NCBI RefSeq assembly: GCF_003852425.1 | Contig: NZ_QAJN01000007.1 | Coordinates: forward strand, 236,292 to 300,291 | Length of the DNA: 64,000 bases | Origin: Paucibacter sp. KBW04 | Lineage (GTDB): Bacteria > Pseudomonadota > Gammaproteobacteria > Burkholderiales > Burkholderiaceae_C | Direction of reading: 5' to 3' | Shown: piece after piece, positions 17,726 through 26,310 of the stretch | How positions within the stretch are numbered: the stretch's first letter is position 1 | How the letters are laid out: every line of letters starts with the position of its first letter | The notes under the pieces: generated by a model | The model's database searches: none | The model's input: only the letters and a program-made list of their open reading frames with translations | What the model was told of the DNA's origin: nothing | Translations under genes and position numbers: made by a program

Positions 17726-17742
17726 GACCTGCGCGGCTGCCC

Positions 17743-19047
17743 TCACTTCTCGGAGTTCTGTGGCATGGGATCCAGAACGCCGCGGCCATTGCTGTCTCGC
17801 CAACGTTTGGCCCAGGCATTGAGATCTGCGCCCTCCGCATGCAGATGAGCACGGGCCTCGTCCCAGTCGTGTCGAATGGCGTAGTCCTGTATCAAAGTCC
17901 GCATGAGTGGCTGGCCCCAGCAGTAGTTGGACTCCGCGTCTGCAGGCATTGACATGGCCTCCAGCTCTCGACGCCGACGCTCGTCCTCATAGCTTTGCAC
18001 CGCCTCGAACTCCAGCGCCCGCCGCTCCCAAAGTGGCCGCTGCGGCGTGGACTTGGGCGCCACCACGCGAGCCAAGGCCAAAGCGATAAGCCGGTCCAAT
18101 ATGTGGCCCTGCGACCAAACAGCCGCCGCCACGGCTTCGCAGCGCATCGCCTGGCCCGGCTGCCCTGGACTCTCGCGGCAGAGCCGCATCAAAGTGGAAA
18201 AGCTTGGGATAGGCCAAGCGGCGAGAACACCCATCAGGCTCTCGGTTTCGGCTTGATGCGCCAGGCCCGGTGCTCCAGCTTGCAAAACACTCACCAACAA
18301 CTGCCCAACTTCCTGCTGATAGCCGCGAGCGTAGCGGGCCTGGGTGGCCATCCGTTCCAAGAGGTAGGCACCCTGCGTTTGCTTTTGGCCAGGCTCGCTG
18401 AGCATCTGCAACCAAGCATAAACATTCTCAGGCTCCAAGCGCGACCATTGCGACGCTTCCACATTTCTGCAAGCCCCTGGATCACAAAGGCGCTGCAGGG
18501 CCAAGGCCGTCAGCATGGGATCGGTGGAGCTCAATGCCATCGCTTGCAAGCGGGCCTTGCTGCCGACGCCGCTTGCCCCCAGAAACTCGGCCAGGGCCAA
18601 AGCCCGCGGCTCGCCCCGCTGGCGCAAGGCATGGATCCAACGCTGGACCACCTCTTCCCTTGCCAGGGCCAACACCTGCTCGCCTTCGCCTTTGGGCTTG
18701 GCTGCCTGTTCGGCGATCTCGGCAGGGCCAATCATCTCCTTGCCTTCGAAGTGCTTGGCCTGTTCGGCCGCCAACTCTTTGGCGCCAAACCCGCACCAGT
18801 CAGCCTGCATGCGACGGGCCCGCTCCGACAAGCCCGGCGGCTGAAATTGCGTGGCTGACCCAGGCTGGACAGGAACAGGTACAGCCGGGCTAGGTGCTTG
18901 CGCATCACTGGCGGAAGATGGCCTAACCTGCGGGGGCTCGTGCGCCACGGCCTCGCTGGCCTGCTTTCCCGTCGCCAGGAACTTGACCAGCAGCAAGAGC
19001 ATTGCCCCCAAGAAAGCAGCCACGATCCAGCGGCGTATGCGAGTCAT
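17743..19047 (-). CDS. Hypothetical protein with N-terminal membrane anchor
   Basis: This is a protein of 434 residues that starts RIRRWIVAAFLGAMLLLLVKFLA, a single membrane helix or uncleaved signal, then a Pro/Ala/Ser-rich linker to about residue 70. The remaining soluble part is strongly alpha-helical and could be built of helical repeats (ALALAEFLGASGV, MALSSTDPMLTALALQRLCD). Cysteines are scattered. I do not recognise the family. It lies beside the FtsX-type export operon but on its own transcript, with a terminator after its stop, so a role in that system is only possible. Confidence 0.7.
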   Translation of the reverse strand: MTRIRRWIVAAFLGAMLLLLVKFLATGKQASEAVAHEPPQVRPSSASDAQAPSPAVPVPVQPGSATQFQPPGLSERARRMQADWCGFGAKELAAEQAKHFEGKEMIGPAEIAEQAAKPKGEGEQVLALAREEVVQRWIHALRQRGEPRALALAEFLGASGVGSKARLQAMALSSTDPMLTALALQRLCDPGACRNVEASQWSRLEPENVYAWLQMLSEPGQKQTQGAYLLERMATQARYARGYQQEVGQLLVSVLQAGAPGLAHQAETESLMGVLAAWPIPSFSTLMRLCRESPGQPGQAMRCEAVAAAVWSQGHILDRLIALALARVVAPKSTPQRPLWERRALEFEAVQSYEDERRRRELEAMSMPADAESNYCWGQPLMRTLIQDYAIRHDWDEARAHLHAEGADLNAWAKRWRDSNGRGVLDPMPQNSEK

Positions 19048-19097
19048 CAGCCCCCCTTTTTGGCTGGGAGTCTAGCGCCCTGCGACACCGCAGCTTC

Positions 19098-21584
19098 TCA
19101 GCGCAAAGCCTCCATCGGCGGCAAGGCCAGGGCCTGGCGCAGATGCCGCAGCGCCGCCAGCGCGGTCACCAGCAGGGTAACAACACAGGCCAGGGCAAGA
19201 GGCAGGAACAAGCCCCGGCCCAGGCCCGCCCGCTCCTCAAAGCCGCCCAGATACAGCCAGCCCAGATAGGCAGCCAGGGGCAGGCCCAGGGCCGCGGCGC
19301 TGAGCAAGGGCGTCAGAAACTCACGCGCCAATTGGGCAGCGATCTGCCCATCGCTGGCGCCGTGCAGGCGGCGCAAGACGAACTCGGTGCGACGGCGGTT
19401 GAGGGTGTTGGCCACCAGGGCATAAGCACCCAGCATGGCCACGCCCACGGCCATCAGAGCGATGCCGCTGAGCAAGGCGGTGATCTGTTGCTCTTGTTGA
19501 TAGACCTCGGCCAGTTGCTCGTCGACGGACTGGATCTCATGCCTGATTTCAACGCCATGGACTGCCGGGCCGTGCGCCGCCCAGATCTCATCCAGGGCGC
19601 GGCGCAGGGCCACCGGCTCGGGCCCGTAGACGCTGATGTCCCATTGCGGCGCCTCGGTGATCAAGAAGCCCTGGGGCAAGGCCGGCTCGCGGGCCGACTC
19701 CAGGCGCACATCCTTCACCACCGCAATCACCCGGCGCGGCTCCGTGCCCGCTTGCAGCCACTCACCCCCACCGCTCAGCAAGGCGCCCACTGCCGCCTGC
19801 GGCGTGGCAAAGCCCAGCAGGCGCGCGGCTTTGGCGTCGATCACCAGGCGCTTCTCGCCCTCGCCCTTGGCATCGCTGCTGGCTGAAGCGCCACCGGCCC
19901 TGGGGTCACCGGCCAGCACGGTCATGCCATAGGTGTCGAAGAAGCTGGCCGAGACGCGGCTGATGCGCAGCGTCTGCTTGTGGCCGCTGGCGCTCACATG
20001 CGGATCGCGCTCGCCCATGGTGTCGCGGGCCGGACGCACTTCGCTGAAGGCCCAGTGTTTGATGGCGGGGTGTTGGTTCAACGCGGCGATCAAGGGCTGC
20101 AGATTGGGGACTTTTTCTGGGTTGACCACCAGGCCCAACCAAAGGCGATTGTGGGTTTCAAAACCCCGATCCAAGGTCAGCAGATGCTGCTGTTGCAAGG
20201 CCAGCACACCGGCCATGCCCAAGAGCAAAATAGACCCGCTCAATTGAAAAGTTAGCAAAATCTGGCGCAGGCGACGCCCCCAAGGCCCCTCGCTGGCTGT
20301 GCGGCCTTGCAAGGCCGGCGCGGGCGCACGCTTCAAGGCGCCCCAAGCGGGCAGGGCCAGAGTCATGGGCAGCAGCAGCAAGACGCTCAGCCCCAGGCCC
20401 AGCAGGGCACGCCCAGGCATGGGGTCGGCTATCGGGTGAAGAGGATCCAGGCCTATCCACGCGGCCAGGGCGGGCGCCAGCCACCAGGCCAGCAGGCAGG
20501 CTCCGGCGGCGGCCAGGAGCAGGGGCAGCAAGACTTCCAGGCCCCAAAGCTGCAAGAGGCGCGGGCCGTCCGCACCCAAGCTGCGGCGCAGCGCGGTCTC
20601 ACGCTGGCGCTGCAAGAGGCTGGCCGTCTGCAGATTCATGGAATTGAAGGCGGCCAGCAAAAGCAGCAAGGCGCAGGCCGCGCCCACAGCGCCCAGCAGT
20701 TGCCAGCGCAATTGCCCCGCATCGCCCTCGAAAGGCAGCTGGGTCAGGGGCAGGCCGCGAAAGAAAGCGGCCTGACGACCATTCAACTTCCACTCGGCCG
20801 GCAGCTTGGCGTAGAGCGGATTGGCCTCGAAGGCCTCACGCATCCAGCCACCCACTTGGGCGGCAGAAGCGCCTGCTTTCAAGCGCGCAAAGACGCGGCC
20901 GTTGATGAGGTAGATAGCCTCGCGCTGTTCGGGCGTGCGGGTATTGGCCTGGGAGTCATAGCCCACCATGGCCATGGCACGGCCCACCGAGGGCAGGGTG
21001 CCGGCATTGGCCAAGGGGTTGCGCGGGTCCAAGTCGGGCAGCACGGCGGTCACGGTGTAGAGCCGCCCCTCAGCCTCGATGCTCCGGCCCATGGCCTGGG
21101 CCGGAGGCAGTTCTCCCCAGAGTTTTCGCAGCAGGTCGGTATTGATGGCGATGCCATCACGCCGAGCCAGGCTGGCGGGCAAATCACCCGCCAAGGTCTT
21201 GAGATTGAGCAGGGGCGCAATGTCCGGGTCGGCCATCAACAGATAGCTGGCTTGCAAGCGGCCTTCGATCTTGATATCCAGGCCGCCCTGCGCCACCCGG
21301 CTGATGTGCTCCAAGGGCACTTGGCGGCGCTTGAGCATGTCGGCGAAAGACAGGGGCGCAGCGGTGAACCAGAAGTTGCTCTCGCCCGGAAGATTACCCT
21401 TGAAGTCCAGCAACACCACCCGCTCGGGCGCCGTGATGCCGGGGTCGGGGTCGGACAAAGCCATCGCCAGCAAGGCCACCAGCAGGCAGGCCGCCTGGGC
21501 CAGCATCAAGCCCCCCAGGGCCACGGCGGTGGCAGCGCTGCGGCTGCGCAGACCGCGCAACACGTCCATGAGCAAGGCCTTCAT
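19098..21584 (-). CDS. ABC transporter permease, FtsX/MacB family
   Basis: This 828-residue inner-membrane permease has the duplicated MacB/FtsX layout: an N-terminal helix, a large periplasmic domain, three helices near residues 275-400 (LLGAVGAACALLLLLAAFNSMNLQTA), a second helix and periplasmic domain, and three C-terminal helices (SGIALMAVGVAMLGAYALVANTLNRRRTEFVLRRLHGAS). The cytoplasmic coupling motif RRTEFVLRRLHGA is clear. FtsX-type permeases move antimicrobials, lipids or peptides across the envelope with mechanical coupling to an ATPase. It is the third gene of the HlyD-ATPase-permease operon; its start overlaps the ATPase stop by 4 bases. Confidence 0.9.
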   Translation of the reverse strand: MKALLMDVLRGLRSRSAATAVALGGLMLAQAACLLVALLAMALSDPDPGITAPERVVLLDFKGNLPGESNFWFTAAPLSFADMLKRRQVPLEHISRVAQGGLDIKIEGRLQASYLLMADPDIAPLLNLKTLAGDLPASLARRDGIAINTDLLRKLWGELPPAQAMGRSIEAEGRLYTVTAVLPDLDPRNPLANAGTLPSVGRAMAMVGYDSQANTRTPEQREAIYLINGRVFARLKAGASAAQVGGWMREAFEANPLYAKLPAEWKLNGRQAAFFRGLPLTQLPFEGDAGQLRWQLLGAVGAACALLLLLAAFNSMNLQTASLLQRQRETALRRSLGADGPRLLQLWGLEVLLPLLLAAAGACLLAWWLAPALAAWIGLDPLHPIADPMPGRALLGLGLSVLLLLPMTLALPAWGALKRAPAPALQGRTASEGPWGRRLRQILLTFQLSGSILLLGMAGVLALQQQHLLTLDRGFETHNRLWLGLVVNPEKVPNLQPLIAALNQHPAIKHWAFSEVRPARDTMGERDPHVSASGHKQTLRISRVSASFFDTYGMTVLAGDPRAGGASASSDAKGEGEKRLVIDAKAARLLGFATPQAAVGALLSGGGEWLQAGTEPRRVIAVVKDVRLESAREPALPQGFLITEAPQWDISVYGPEPVALRRALDEIWAAHGPAVHGVEIRHEIQSVDEQLAEVYQQEQQITALLSGIALMAVGVAMLGAYALVANTLNRRRTEFVLRRLHGASDGQIAAQLAREFLTPLLSAAALGLPLAAYLGWLYLGGFEERAGLGRGLFLPLALACVVTLLVTALAALRHLRQALALPPMEALR

Positions 21585-22267
21585 TGCAGCTGCCCCGCAT
21601 GGGCATCCACCAGCACCCGACCGTCAAGCAATCGCACGGTGCGCGAGGCCAGGGCGGCGTGCTCGGCGCTGTGGGTCACCATCACCAAAGTCGTCCCCTC
21701 TTCATTCAACTCGCGCAGCAAACGCATCACCTCCTGGCCATGCGCACTGTCCAGATTGCCGGTGGGCTCGTCCGCAAGCAAGAGCGCGGGCCGGGCCGCG
21801 ATGGCACGCGCAATCGCCACCCGCTGCTGCTGGCCGCCGCTGAGCTGGCTGGGGTGATGAGCCGCGCGGTGGGCCAGGCCCAAGCGCTCCAGCACCTCGG
21901 CCGTGCGGGCGCGCTGGGCTTTCTCAGGCAAGGGGCCGTAGCGCAGGGCCAGCATGACGTTGTCTTGCACCGTCATCTCGTCGATCAGATTGAAGCTCTG
22001 GAACACAAAGCCGATGCGCCCTCGGCGTATGGCGGCCAGCTCGCGCGGGCTTTTGCCCACCAGTTCCTCGCCTTGCAGGCGGTAGCTGCCGCTGCTGGGC
22101 GCATCCAGCAGTCCCAGCAAACCCAGCAGGGTGGATTTGCCGCAGCCCGAGGGCCCCGTGATGGCGAGGTATTCGCCCGCCTCGATCTGCAGGTCGATGG
22201 CATCCAGCGCCGTGGTTTCAATCTCACCGCTGCGGTGGCGTTTGCTGAGTTGGGTCAGTTCAATCAT
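21581..22267 (-). CDS. ABC transporter ATP-binding protein, MacB/LolD type
   Basis: This is a 228-residue ATPase that powers the downstream FtsX-type permease. It has Walker A GPSGCGKST, the Q-loop FVFQSFNL, signature LSGGQQQRVAIARAI, Walker B LLLADEPTGNLD and the H-loop MVTHS, in the usual order and length. Its start overlaps the adaptor stop and its stop overlaps the permease start, each by 4 bases, so the three proteins are translated in a coupled way. Confidence 0.95.
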   Translation of the reverse strand: MIELTQLSKRHRSGEIETTALDAIDLQIEAGEYLAITGPSGCGKSTLLGLLGLLDAPSSGSYRLQGEELVGKSPRELAAIRRGRIGFVFQSFNLIDEMTVQDNVMLALRYGPLPEKAQRARTAEVLERLGLAHRAAHHPSQLSGGQQQRVAIARAIAARPALLLADEPTGNLDSAHGQEVMRLLRELNEEGTTLVMVTHSAEHAALASRTVRLLDGRVLVDAHAGQLQ

Positions 22268-23529
22268 GGCAGTCGATAACTTTCTGCTGAGTCATTCGGA
22301 GTTTGTGAAAGCAAGACTTGATCACCGGCTTGCAGGCCGGCCAGCACCTCAACCTGGCCGGCGGCACGACGGCCTAACTGAATATTGCGGCGGCGCAGTT
22401 CACGCCCCTCCAGCACATAGATTTGCGCCTGCACGCCCGGGCCTTCGGGCAGCAGCAAGGCGGGCCGGGCGTGGTCCAGCTGCAGGCGCAAGTCCACCGC
22501 CTGGCCGGGGGACAGGTGGGCTGGCGATCGCCCCTCACCCCAGCGCAGCAGGACCTTGACCTTGCCCGCCAGCACCTGCGGCAAGACCTGGGCCAGATGC
22601 AGCTCGGCGGGCGCCTCGCCCTGGCCGACGAAGGCCGCCTGCCCAACCTGCAGGCGCGGCAAATAGAACTCATCCACCTCGGCCACCAGTTGCACGCCGC
22701 CGCTGAGATCGTCGATGCGGCCCAGGCGATCACCCGGCCGCACGCTGGCCCCCACCTGCAGCACAAAGCCGCTGAGCCGGCCCGCAATGGGCGCGCGCTG
22801 CAGCAGGCGCTCGCGCGAGCGCTCCAGCAGGAGCAGGCCGCGCTGCAGGCCCTGCACGGCGCGGGCCATTTCATCCAGAGACTGCTGGCGGGTGTCGGCC
22901 TCCAGACGCTGGTCGGCTTGCGCTTGCTGCAAGAGCTGGCTGGCCAGCTGGGCCTGGCGCTGCGCCTGCTCCAGCGCGGCCACCGAGACAAAGCCCGCAG
23001 CCGCCAGTTTCATCTGACGCTGATGCTCGGCCTCGGCCTGCTGCTGAGCCATTTGCATCTGCGCCAGCTCGCGCCGGTTCTGCGCCAGGCTGGCCGCCTG
23101 GGCGCTGCGCTGCACCGAAACGTTAGCCATCTGCTGCGCCACCTCGGCGCTGCGCTGCATCAAGAGCTGCTCCTGTTCGGGGCTGTGCAGACGATAGAGC
23201 GGGGCGCCGGCAGCCAGCCGCTCGCCCTCTTGAACCAGCACGGCCTGGACGCGGCCGGCCTCGGCGGCATCGAGCTGGACGGAGCGCAAGGGCTCGACCC
23301 GGGCGCGCAGCAGCAACTCATCCCGAAATTCACCGGCACGCACGGTCGCGAGCTGAGGCGCGACCACCGTTTTTGTCTGCGCCTGGCGGCCCCACAGCAG
23401 CAGGCCCACGACGAGGCCGCTCAAAACCAAGCCCGCGCCAAGGCGCGGCGCCCAGCGGCGCCAAGGCGGCGGGGGGCTAAGGCGGCGGTCCATGGCTGCG
23501 CCGCTGAGATCTTGGGTTTTCGTCTTCAT
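22264..23529 (-). CDS. HlyD-family periplasmic adaptor subunit
   Basis: This adaptor of 421 residues has one N-terminal membrane helix (RLGAGLVLSGLVVGLLLWG) and a periplasmic body. A barrel-sandwich/lipoyl region flanks a long coiled-coil hairpin, about residues 120-230, rich in Gln and Ala (SAEVAQQMANVSVQRSAQAASLAQNRREL), as in MacA/HlyD adaptors that reach an outer-membrane channel. LQRAPIAGRLSGFVLQVGASVRPGD closes the lipoyl half. It is the first gene of the exporter operon and is divergent from the response regulator, with a palindrome in between. No TolC-like gene is in the window. Confidence 0.9.
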   Translation of the reverse strand: MKTKTQDLSGAAMDRRLSPPPPWRRWAPRLGAGLVLSGLVVGLLLWGRQAQTKTVVAPQLATVRAGEFRDELLLRARVEPLRSVQLDAAEAGRVQAVLVQEGERLAAGAPLYRLHSPEQEQLLMQRSAEVAQQMANVSVQRSAQAASLAQNRRELAQMQMAQQQAEAEHQRQMKLAAAGFVSVAALEQAQRQAQLASQLLQQAQADQRLEADTRQQSLDEMARAVQGLQRGLLLLERSRERLLQRAPIAGRLSGFVLQVGASVRPGDRLGRIDDLSGGVQLVAEVDEFYLPRLQVGQAAFVGQGEAPAELHLAQVLPQVLAGKVKVLLRWGEGRSPAHLSPGQAVDLRLQLDHARPALLLPEGPGVQAQIYVLEGRELRRRNIQLGRRAAGQVEVLAGLQAGDQVLLSQTPNDSAESYRLP

Positions 23530-23571
23530 CAGGGTTCACAGCATCGCGACCTGCACCCGCCCAGCCAAGCC

Positions 23572-23593
23572 CCCTGTCCGCTTCCGAACAGGG
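23572..23593. promoter_or_regulatory. Palindromic candidate operator between exporter and regulator genes
   Basis: CCCTGT (23572-23577) and ACAGGG (23588-23593) form an inverted repeat whose inner part reads TGTCCG-CTTC-CGAACA, near-symmetrical. It sits midway in the 95-bp space between the divergent adaptor and regulator starts, where a site controlling both directions would be expected. The Fis-type regulator next to it is the obvious candidate binder. Confidence 0.55.
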
Positions 23594-23624
23594 CCCTGGC
23601 GCGCGCGCGCGTTTTGAAGCGAAG

Positions 23625-24215
23625 ATGCGAGCCGTGAACGAATCCTTGCCCACCATTCTTTTGCTGGACGACGACCCCGATGTGGGCCTGACCGCTCAGT
23701 TGCTGCTGCAGCGCCGGGTGGCGCCCTTGCAGCTGCTGCGCCGGCCAGCCGAGCTGAGCGCCGCTTTGGACAAGCTCCATCCCGCCCTGCTGCTGCTGGA
23801 CCTCAACTTCGGCCCCGGCCGCAGCGATGGCGCCCAAGGCATGCGCTTGCTGGCCGAGGTCCTGGCCCGGCCACAAGCGCCTGTCGTTGTGGTGATGACG
23901 GCCTATGCCGAGCTGGAGTTGGCCATCCGGGCCTTGAAGGCGGGCGCATTCGACTTCATCACCAAGCCCTGGGACAATATTCGTTTGATCGCCACCTGCC
24001 AGGAGGCCTTGCAGAAGGCCCGAGCAGGTTCGGCGCCTGCCCTGCCCAGCCTGGCAGCTCCTAACGCCGAACCTGCCCGCTCCCTGGCCGTGCAGGAACG
24101 CGCCGCCTTGACCCAGGCCATGGCGGAGGCCGAAGGCAATCTGAGCGCCGCCGCGCGCCTGCTGGGGCTCTCGCGTGCAGCCCTGTACCGACGCCTGGAA
24201 AAACATGGTTTATGA
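23625..24215 (+). CDS. Response regulator with Fis-type HTH (no AAA domain)
   Basis: This is a 196-residue regulator. Residues 10-125 form a receiver (ILLLDDDPDVGL with acidic pocket, LLLLDLNFG with the phosphoacceptor Asp, VVVMTAYAE, then FITKPW with the Lys-Pro). After a short linker comes a Fis-type helix-turn-helix (NLSAAARLLGLSRAALYRRLEKHGL). The sigma-54 AAA+ module of NtrC-type regulators is absent, as in the PrrA/ActR class, so it would act as a direct activator or repressor. It overlaps its kinase by 11 bases and is divergent from an ABC export operon, which it probably controls through the palindrome at 23572. Confidence 0.9.
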   Translation: MRAVNESLPTILLLDDDPDVGLTAQLLLQRRVAPLQLLRRPAELSAALDKLHPALLLLDLNFGPGRSDGAQGMRLLAEVLARPQAPVVVVMTAYAELELAIRALKAGAFDFITKPWDNIRLIATCQEALQKARAGSAPALPSLAAPNAEPARSLAVQERAALTQAMAEAEGNLSAAARLLGLSRAALYRRLEKHGL

Positions 24216-25413
24216 AACCCTGCGTCTGCTGCTGGCGGCCGCTTGTTGGCTGGCCGCCGGAGCCCTGGCGCAGGCGGGCCAGGGCTCGGCGCGGCTGCTG
24301 ACGGGCGCGGCCTTGCTGGCATTCATCGGCCTGGGGCTGGCCCTGAGCACGCTCAAACGCAAACCCGTCCCGCACTTGAGCGAGCCGCCCGCTCCTGCTG
24401 TGGACGCACAGCGTCTGACCGAGCTGCAGGCCCAGCTGGAGCATCTGCCGGTGGCTGCCTGGTGCCTGAGCGAGCAAGGCCTACAGGCGCTATCCAACCG
24501 CGCGCGTCGACTCAGCGCGCCGGGCGGCGTGCGCGACAAGGCCGCGCTGCAAGCCCTGCTGCTCAGCGCCAGCAGCAGCGGCCCCGTGCTGTTGGACACC
24601 GAACGCGGCAGCGAGCGCTGGCAGCTGCAGCGCCAGGCGCTGACGCTGGACAGCCAGGCCCAGACCCTGCTGGTGCTGGTGCCGCTGGAGAAGGAGCTGG
24701 AGAGCGAATCCCTGCAGGCCTGGCAGCAGCTGGTGCAGATCCTGACGCACGAGATCATGAACTCGCTCACCCCCATCAAAAGCCTCAGCCAAACGGCCTT
24801 GATGCTTTTAGACGAGCGTTCAGACGAGCCGGCCAGCGCCAAGAACAGTGAAGCGGATCTGCGCACGGCCTTGAACGGCATCGCGCATCGCAGCGAAGGC
24901 TTGTCCCGCTTTGTGCGCAACTACCGCCGGGTCAGCCAATGGCCGGCGCCCAGAATGGCCCCGTTAGACTTGCAAGCCTTCTTCCAACGCCTGCAGCAAG
25001 CCACGGCGCCGGCCTGGCTTGCCAGAGGCGGCGAGGCCAGCTTCGAGTTGAGTTCACCCCGCTTGCAGCTGCTGGCCGATGAGGCCCAGCTGGAACAAGC
25101 CTTGTTGGCCTTGTTGCAAAACGCCGCCCAGGCCACCGCCAAACTGGCGCTGCCGCGCCTGTGGGTGCAAGCCCGCCAGGGGCGTGGTGGGCGACTGCAG
25201 ATCAGTGTGCGGGACAACGGCCCCGGCGTGCCGGCGGGGCTGGAGCGGCAGATCTTTCTGCCCTTCTTCAGCGCCAGAGACGATGGTGAATCCCTTGAAG
25301 GCGGCCAAGGCATAGGCCTGGCCGTGGTGCGTCAGCTGGTGCACGGCATGGGTGGCCGGGTGCGCCATGTGCGGCCGCTGGAAGGCGGGGCAGCCTTTGT
25401 CTTGAGCTTCTGA
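24205..25413 (+). CDS. Sensor histidine kinase paired with the Fis-type regulator
   Basis: This is a 402-residue membrane kinase with about two N-terminal helices (LLLAAACWLAAGALAQ and LLTGAALLAFIGLGLALS), a short PAS-like region, H-box ILTHEIMNSLTPIKSLSQ and HATPase boxes DNGPGVPAGL and GGQGIGLAVVRQLVHGMGG. The H-box and catalytic end are of the NtrY/NtrB type. I placed the start at 24205 (MVYETLRLL), inside the regulator gene; this gives an 11-base overlap and suggests coupling. It has almost no periplasmic loop, so it likely senses within or at the membrane, as kinases of drug-efflux systems do. A shared hairpin terminator follows. Confidence 0.88.
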   Translation: MVYETLRLLLAAACWLAAGALAQAGQGSARLLTGAALLAFIGLGLALSTLKRKPVPHLSEPPAPAVDAQRLTELQAQLEHLPVAAWCLSEQGLQALSNRARRLSAPGGVRDKAALQALLLSASSSGPVLLDTERGSERWQLQRQALTLDSQAQTLLVLVPLEKELESESLQAWQQLVQILTHEIMNSLTPIKSLSQTALMLLDERSDEPASAKNSEADLRTALNGIAHRSEGLSRFVRNYRRVSQWPAPRMAPLDLQAFFQRLQQATAPAWLARGGEASFELSSPRLQLLADEAQLEQALLALLQNAAQATAKLALPRLWVQARQGRGGRLQISVRDNGPGVPAGLERQIFLPFFSARDDGESLEGGQGIGLAVVRQLVHGMGGRVRHVRPLEGGAAFVLSF

Positions 25414-25448
25414 GCAAGACAAAGGCCAAGGCGGCGCGAGACAAAAAC

Positions 25449-25474
25449 AAAGGGCCGTCGATGACGGCCCTTTC
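25449..25474. terminator. Bidirectional intrinsic terminator
   Basis: AAAGGGCCGTC-GAT-GACGGCCCTTT is a near-perfect hairpin with T-runs on both strands. It lies between the kinase stop and the convergent PEP-CTERM gene and could end both. Confidence 0.8.
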
Positions 25475-25530
25475 TTGTGTCTGTTTGTGTAGATCAAAGC
25501 GAAATCAGGTCTCGCTTGCGATCAAGAAAC

Positions 25531-26166
25531 TCAGGCGCGATTGGCGCGGCGACGCACCACGGCCAGGCCGACCAGACCCGCCAGAGCCATGGCCACCGAC
25601 GTGGGTTCCGGCACGGCCGAGGTGATGCGCACATTGTCGAAATAGACGTCGCCAGCCACGCCGCCGGAACCGTCAAAGTCTTCAATCATCACGTGCAGAG
25701 ACTGACCGATGGTCGACTGGAAGGTCAGGGTGTAGTGGTGCCAGCTGCCATCATCGATCAGGTCGATGGGGGTGCCGCCGCCGGTGCCGGCCAGCCACAT
25801 TTCGCTGCCGCTGAACACACCCGAGCTGACGCCCAGATAGCCGCCCAGATTGCCCGCCACACCGCCCTTGCCCGGCTGGCCCAGGTAGTCAAAAGAGATG
25901 GTGAACAGGCCGCTGGAGGTCACCGCGGTGTTGGACATCAGGCTGCCGCCATAGCCGAGACGCAGGAAGCTCAGCACGCTGTTGCCAGCATCGAGAGGGT
26001 CCGCCACCACGGCCGATTCGGGGCTGCGCGGGTCGCGATCCGTCCAGCCGCCCAGACCCGTCTGGAAGTCCTCGGCAATTCCCAAGGCCGCAAAAGCCGG
26101 CGCCTGCGAGGCACAAGCCAGGGCGACGACTGCCGCCGCGCGAAGCATTCCCAATGTCTTTTTCAT
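25531..26166 (-). CDS. PEP-CTERM sorting-domain protein
   Basis: This 211-residue exported protein has a signal peptide (MLRAAAVVALACASQAPAFA) and ends in a PEP-CTERM tail: VPEP, a hydrophobic helix (SVAMALAGLVGLAVV) and RRRANRA. Such tails are cleaved and anchored by exosortase, in bacteria that make extracellular polysaccharide. The middle, with a GWTDRD start and DFDGSGGVAGDVYFDNVRI near the end, looks like a jelly-roll carbohydrate-binding-type domain. The Met at 26166 has GGGGAA upstream. No exosortase gene is in the window. Confidence 0.85.
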   Translation of the reverse strand: MKKTLGMLRAAAVVALACASQAPAFAALGIAEDFQTGLGGWTDRDPRSPESAVVADPLDAGNSVLSFLRLGYGGSLMSNTAVTSSGLFTISFDYLGQPGKGGVAGNLGGYLGVSSGVFSGSEMWLAGTGGGTPIDLIDDGSWHHYTLTFQSTIGQSLHVMIEDFDGSGGVAGDVYFDNVRITSAVPEPTSVAMALAGLVGLAVVRRRANRA

Positions 26167-26310
26167 TTGTTCCCCAATTCCTGAGGCACAAAAATTTGCC
26201 TCGGCCTCCGTACTTTTCCAAACATGGTCCACTCCCGCAATCCCGCGTTTAGGTGCCAGTGGAAATCCCTAGGATGAAAAACCACAGTGCGGCGGCCGGG
26301 GCCAGGCCGA

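Noticed and set aside
23599..23611. Alternating GC tract that might form Z-DNA
   Set aside because: Short runs of this kind are expected in such GC-rich DNA and nothing else points to a function.
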